Assembly: GCA_938041705.1 (NCBI GenBank)
Contig: CALISP010000274.1
Coordinates: 1 to 8,568, forward strand
Reading direction: 5' to 3'
DNA from: an uncultured Cocleimonas sp.
Lineage (GTDB): Bacteria > Pseudomonadota > Gammaproteobacteria > Thiotrichales > Thiotrichaceae
Length of the DNA stretch: 8,568 nucleotides
Shown here piece by piece: positions 7,233-8,568 of this stretch. A program made the translations under genes and the position numbers. Numbering within the stretch: the first letter of the stretch is position 1; each line of letters starts with the position of its first letter. Below the pieces are notes generated by a model. That model did no database searches. It was not told where the DNA came from and saw only the letters and a program-made list of their open reading frames with translations.

Positions 7233-7455
7233 TGCTTAATGATAAATGAAAGTGGCTGATTAGAATACTAAAAACACATTAGAAACAGATAAAAAAGACA
7301 CCCCCCTACTTTTAGCAGGTTTTAACTATTTCTAAATAGATAAAATATTAAATATAAGGGGTTAAAACTTTATTAATAATAACGATTTTGAAAATTTTTA
7401 AATGTGATACTTAAAAGAAATCAGAGATTATTAAATAAAGCTATTAAGAAAAGTA
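7233..7455. other. Leader and promoter region of dnaX, no gene seen
   Basis: About 220 bp of very AT-rich DNA between the 4.5S U-tract and the dnaX start. It must hold the dnaX promoter unless ffs read-through serves, but I cannot pick a convincing -35/-10 pair on the minus strand. The only conspicuous element is the G-rich 19-base motif at 7298-7316. Confidence 0.4.
7298..7316 (-). repeat. Copy B of the 19-base motif, in the dnaX leader
   Basis: On the minus strand the sequence reads CTAAAAGTAGGGGGGTGTC, matching copy A (3991-4009, plus strand) at 17 of 19 positions. It lies about 65 nt upstream of the dnaX start, in the leader or promoter region. ATCTGT follows at a similar distance in both copies. 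Just before and into it, CCTGC and GTAGG could form a small stem around TAAAA. Function unknown; it may be a regulatory site or a member of a dispersed repeat. Confidence 0.55.
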
Positions 7456-7464
7456 ACAAAAAGA
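7456..7464 (-). terminator. U-tract ending the 4.5S RNA transcript
   Basis: Directly after the closing CCATAG of the 4.5S rod, the minus strand reads TCTTTTTGT. The stable RNA rod followed by a U-run has the form of a factor-independent terminator, so ffs is probably transcribed separately from dnaX. Some read-through into dnaX is possible because both lie on one strand about 230 nt apart. Confidence 0.6.
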
Positions 7465-7587
7465 CTATGGAGGCGACCCACATCAGCCACACCTCGGCGC
7501 CCGAATCCACTACTACCGTTGCTCCCTTCCGGGCCTGGCGGGGTTCGCAGTTTATCGTCGCGAGGGAACCAATGCAGATCACCATAG
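7465..7587 (-). ncRNA. ffs: 4.5S RNA, signal recognition particle RNA (small bacterial type)
   Basis: This RNA pairs with Ffh to form the signal recognition particle, which targets nascent inner-membrane proteins to FtsY and the translocon. On the minus strand the diagnostic apical hairpin reads CAGGCCCGGAAGGGAGCAAC: a GGAA tetraloop plus the asymmetric AGCA-side loop bound by the Ffh M domain (around 7518-7537). The 5' arm carries TTGGTTCCCTCGCGACGAT, close to E. coli TTGGTTCTCCCGCAACGCT. Terminal CTATGG (7587-7582) pairs with CCATAG (7470-7465), closing a rod of about 123 nt, against 114 nt in E. coli. It is strikingly GC-rich compared with its flanks. A U-rich tail (7464-7458) follows. It lies upstream of dnaX on the same strand. 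Identity very sure; the exact ends are predicted from the terminal stem. Confidence 0.96.
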
Positions 7588-7590
7588 ACG

Positions 7591-7636
7591 TGCAAGAAAA
7601 GATTGGCTTAATAACAAAATTCAGCCGTATCTTGCA
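7591..7636 (-). other. Predicted hairpin in the 5' leader of the 4.5S RNA precursor
   Basis: On the minus strand TGCAAGA (7636-7630) pairs exactly with TCTTGCA (7597-7591), and inside it GGCT (7626-7623) pairs with AGCC (7608-7605). The leader therefore can fold into its own stem, ending 3 nt before the mature RNA, so its base would present the mature 5' end to a processing nuclease. Predicted from pairing only. Confidence 0.4.
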
Positions 7637-7645
7637 GAGCGGAGG

Positions 7646-7674
7646 ATTATGAGGGAAGATACTTTTTTTGACAA
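7646..7674 (-). promoter_or_regulatory. Sigma-70 promoter of ffs
   Basis: On the minus strand, TTGTCA (7674-7669, five of six to consensus) is separated by exactly 17 nt from CATAAT (7651-7646, five of six). A GC-rich discriminator follows, a feature of stringently controlled stable-RNA promoters. Transcription would start near 7639, leaving a 5' leader of about 50 nt to be removed, presumably by RNase P as for E. coli 4.5S RNA. Confidence 0.6.
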
Positions 7675-7757
7675 TAGCCGTTCATAAATAAAACCAACTT
7701 TGATAAGAACCACTTCATATAAATCATATTTTTAATAATAGCTTACGAAATAATTTA

Positions 7758-8568
7758 ATGCCTTTTACCGTTTCACATATTGTTGCTGCCATCCCTTTTA
7801 ATAATGGCTTGTGTAAAAATAGCAAAATCAGTAAATACACTGCTTTGTCGCCACTTATTATCGGTAGCATGACGCCTGATATTGCTTACATGACTCCTTT
7901 TTTAGTACATCAACGTGTTGATAGTCATTCACTACTTGGCATTTATTTATTTTGTATCCCAATGGGATTAACTATTTATTTTCTTTATCACTTATTAATG
8001 GCACCTGTTTTGGTTTCTTTTTTCCCAAAAAAGATTCAACAACACCTTAATCCAGATTTATTTATAGGTAAATTGCCTACTATATCGAGTCATGTATTAC
8101 TGATATCGATAATATTAGGTGCCTTAACCCATATCATATGGGACTTTTTCACACATCAGTCAGGAATACCACAACATCTCTTATGGATAAATACTCCCTT
8201 AGTTAATATAGATGGGTACGACATCATGCCGTATCGAATGCTTCAACATATTAGTTCAGTATTAGGATTAGCATTGTTATTTTATTGGATTATAAAGTGG
8301 TATAAGAGAGTAAATGTTGTTTCAAAGAATCATTATTATTGGCAAGCACCACGAGCACTTAAAATATTCGGATTAACAATATTAGCTTTAGGATCATTGC
8401 TAGCCGGAATGATAAATGGTTATTTGCACCTACCTAATACAGATGTTTTGTTTGGTTTATACAGTGCTCAAGTTTTTATTAGATATGCCATTGTAGGAGG
8501 TATGGGTGCTTTTTTATTATGTTGTTGTGCCTTAGGACTTTTGTATCAAATTAGCATTAAAATGAAGT
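7758..8568 (+). CDS. DUF4184-like membrane protein, 3' end cut by the window edge
   Basis: The ATG at 7758 opens a frame with no stop to the window end (270 codons seen). The start MPFTVSHIVAAIPF and the following LSPLIIGSMTPDIAYM (30-45) are typical of the DUF4184 family, integral membrane proteins of unknown function. Conserved polar residues include His7, Asp41, His57, and HIIWDFFTH with His125, Asp129 and His133, plus His164; their clustering resembles membrane metal-dependent hydrolases, so metal binding is possible but inferred. Hydrophobic segments lie around 61-88, 112-127, 166-181, 203-219 and 243-264. No strong Shine-Dalgarno precedes the ATG. It is divergent from ffs, and the 80-odd bp between them must hold its promoter; TTGATA at 7700-7705 is a weak -35 candidate. 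Family likely; function unknown. Confidence 0.82.
   Translation, partial: MPFTVSHIVAAIPFNNGLCKNSKISKYTALSPLIIGSMTPDIAYMTPFLVHQRVDSHSLLGIYLFCIPMGLTIYFLYHLLMAPVLVSFFPKKIQQHLNPDLFIGKLPTISSHVLLISIILGALTHIIWDFFTHQSGIPQHLLWINTPLVNIDGYDIMPYRMLQHISSVLGLALLFYWIIKWYKRVNVVSKNHYYWQAPRALKIFGLTILALGSLLAGMINGYLHLPNTDVLFGLYSAQVFIRYAIVGGMGAFLLCCCALGLLYQISIKMK

Noticed and set aside
3991..7316. Inverted 19-base motifs as terminal repeats of a transposon
   Set aside because: The intervening 3.3 kb holds only conserved housekeeping genes in their usual order, with no transposase and no evident target duplication.
7404..7652. 82-codon plus-strand frame across the 4.5S RNA region
   Set aside because: It overlaps the ffs gene and promoter antisense, has no recognisable protein features, and exists because the GC-rich RNA gene has few stop codons.

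Overview
The window looks like chromosomal core DNA from an AT-rich, probably marine gammaproteobacterium. RecR, YbaB and DnaX closely resemble the E. coli proteins. The low GC, the sodium-type BCCT transporter and the general gene style suggest Alteromonadales (Colwellia-like), but the genus is inference. I see no prophage, CRISPR array, insertion sequence or tRNA.

Layout, left to right. (1) The 3' part of an NAD-type malic enzyme gene (+) enters from the left edge and is followed by a 13-bp perfect inverted repeat. (2) A 391-bp AT-rich gap with several short palindromes leads to a complete BCCT-family transporter gene (+), which ends at a strong rho-independent hairpin. (3) Convergent to it on the minus strand lies the operon dnaX-ybaB-recR, read from 7232 down to 4096: clamp-loader subunit tau/gamma, a small nucleoid-associated protein and a recombination mediator. 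(4) Upstream of dnaX, on the same strand, is the 4.5S signal recognition particle RNA gene (ffs) with its own recognisable promoter. (5) Divergent from ffs, a DUF4184-type membrane protein gene (+) starts at 7758 and runs off the right edge. It has no stop inside the window.

The most informative signal is inside dnaX. A run of ten A residues in the coding strand (6065 down to 6056) lies just after the conserved clamp-loader core. Both alternative frames meet a stop within two or three codons (at 6051-6049 and 6046-6044). This is the arrangement expected for making the short gamma form (about 394 residues) beside tau (713 residues) by ribosomal or transcriptional slippage.

The second is a pair of near-identical 19-base motifs in inverted orientation. 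One lies in the dnaX leader (7298-7316) and one in the probable 3' untranslated region of recR (3991-4009), so they bracket the whole operon. The core replication, repair and SRP genes are conventional. I found no clearly novel multi-gene system here.
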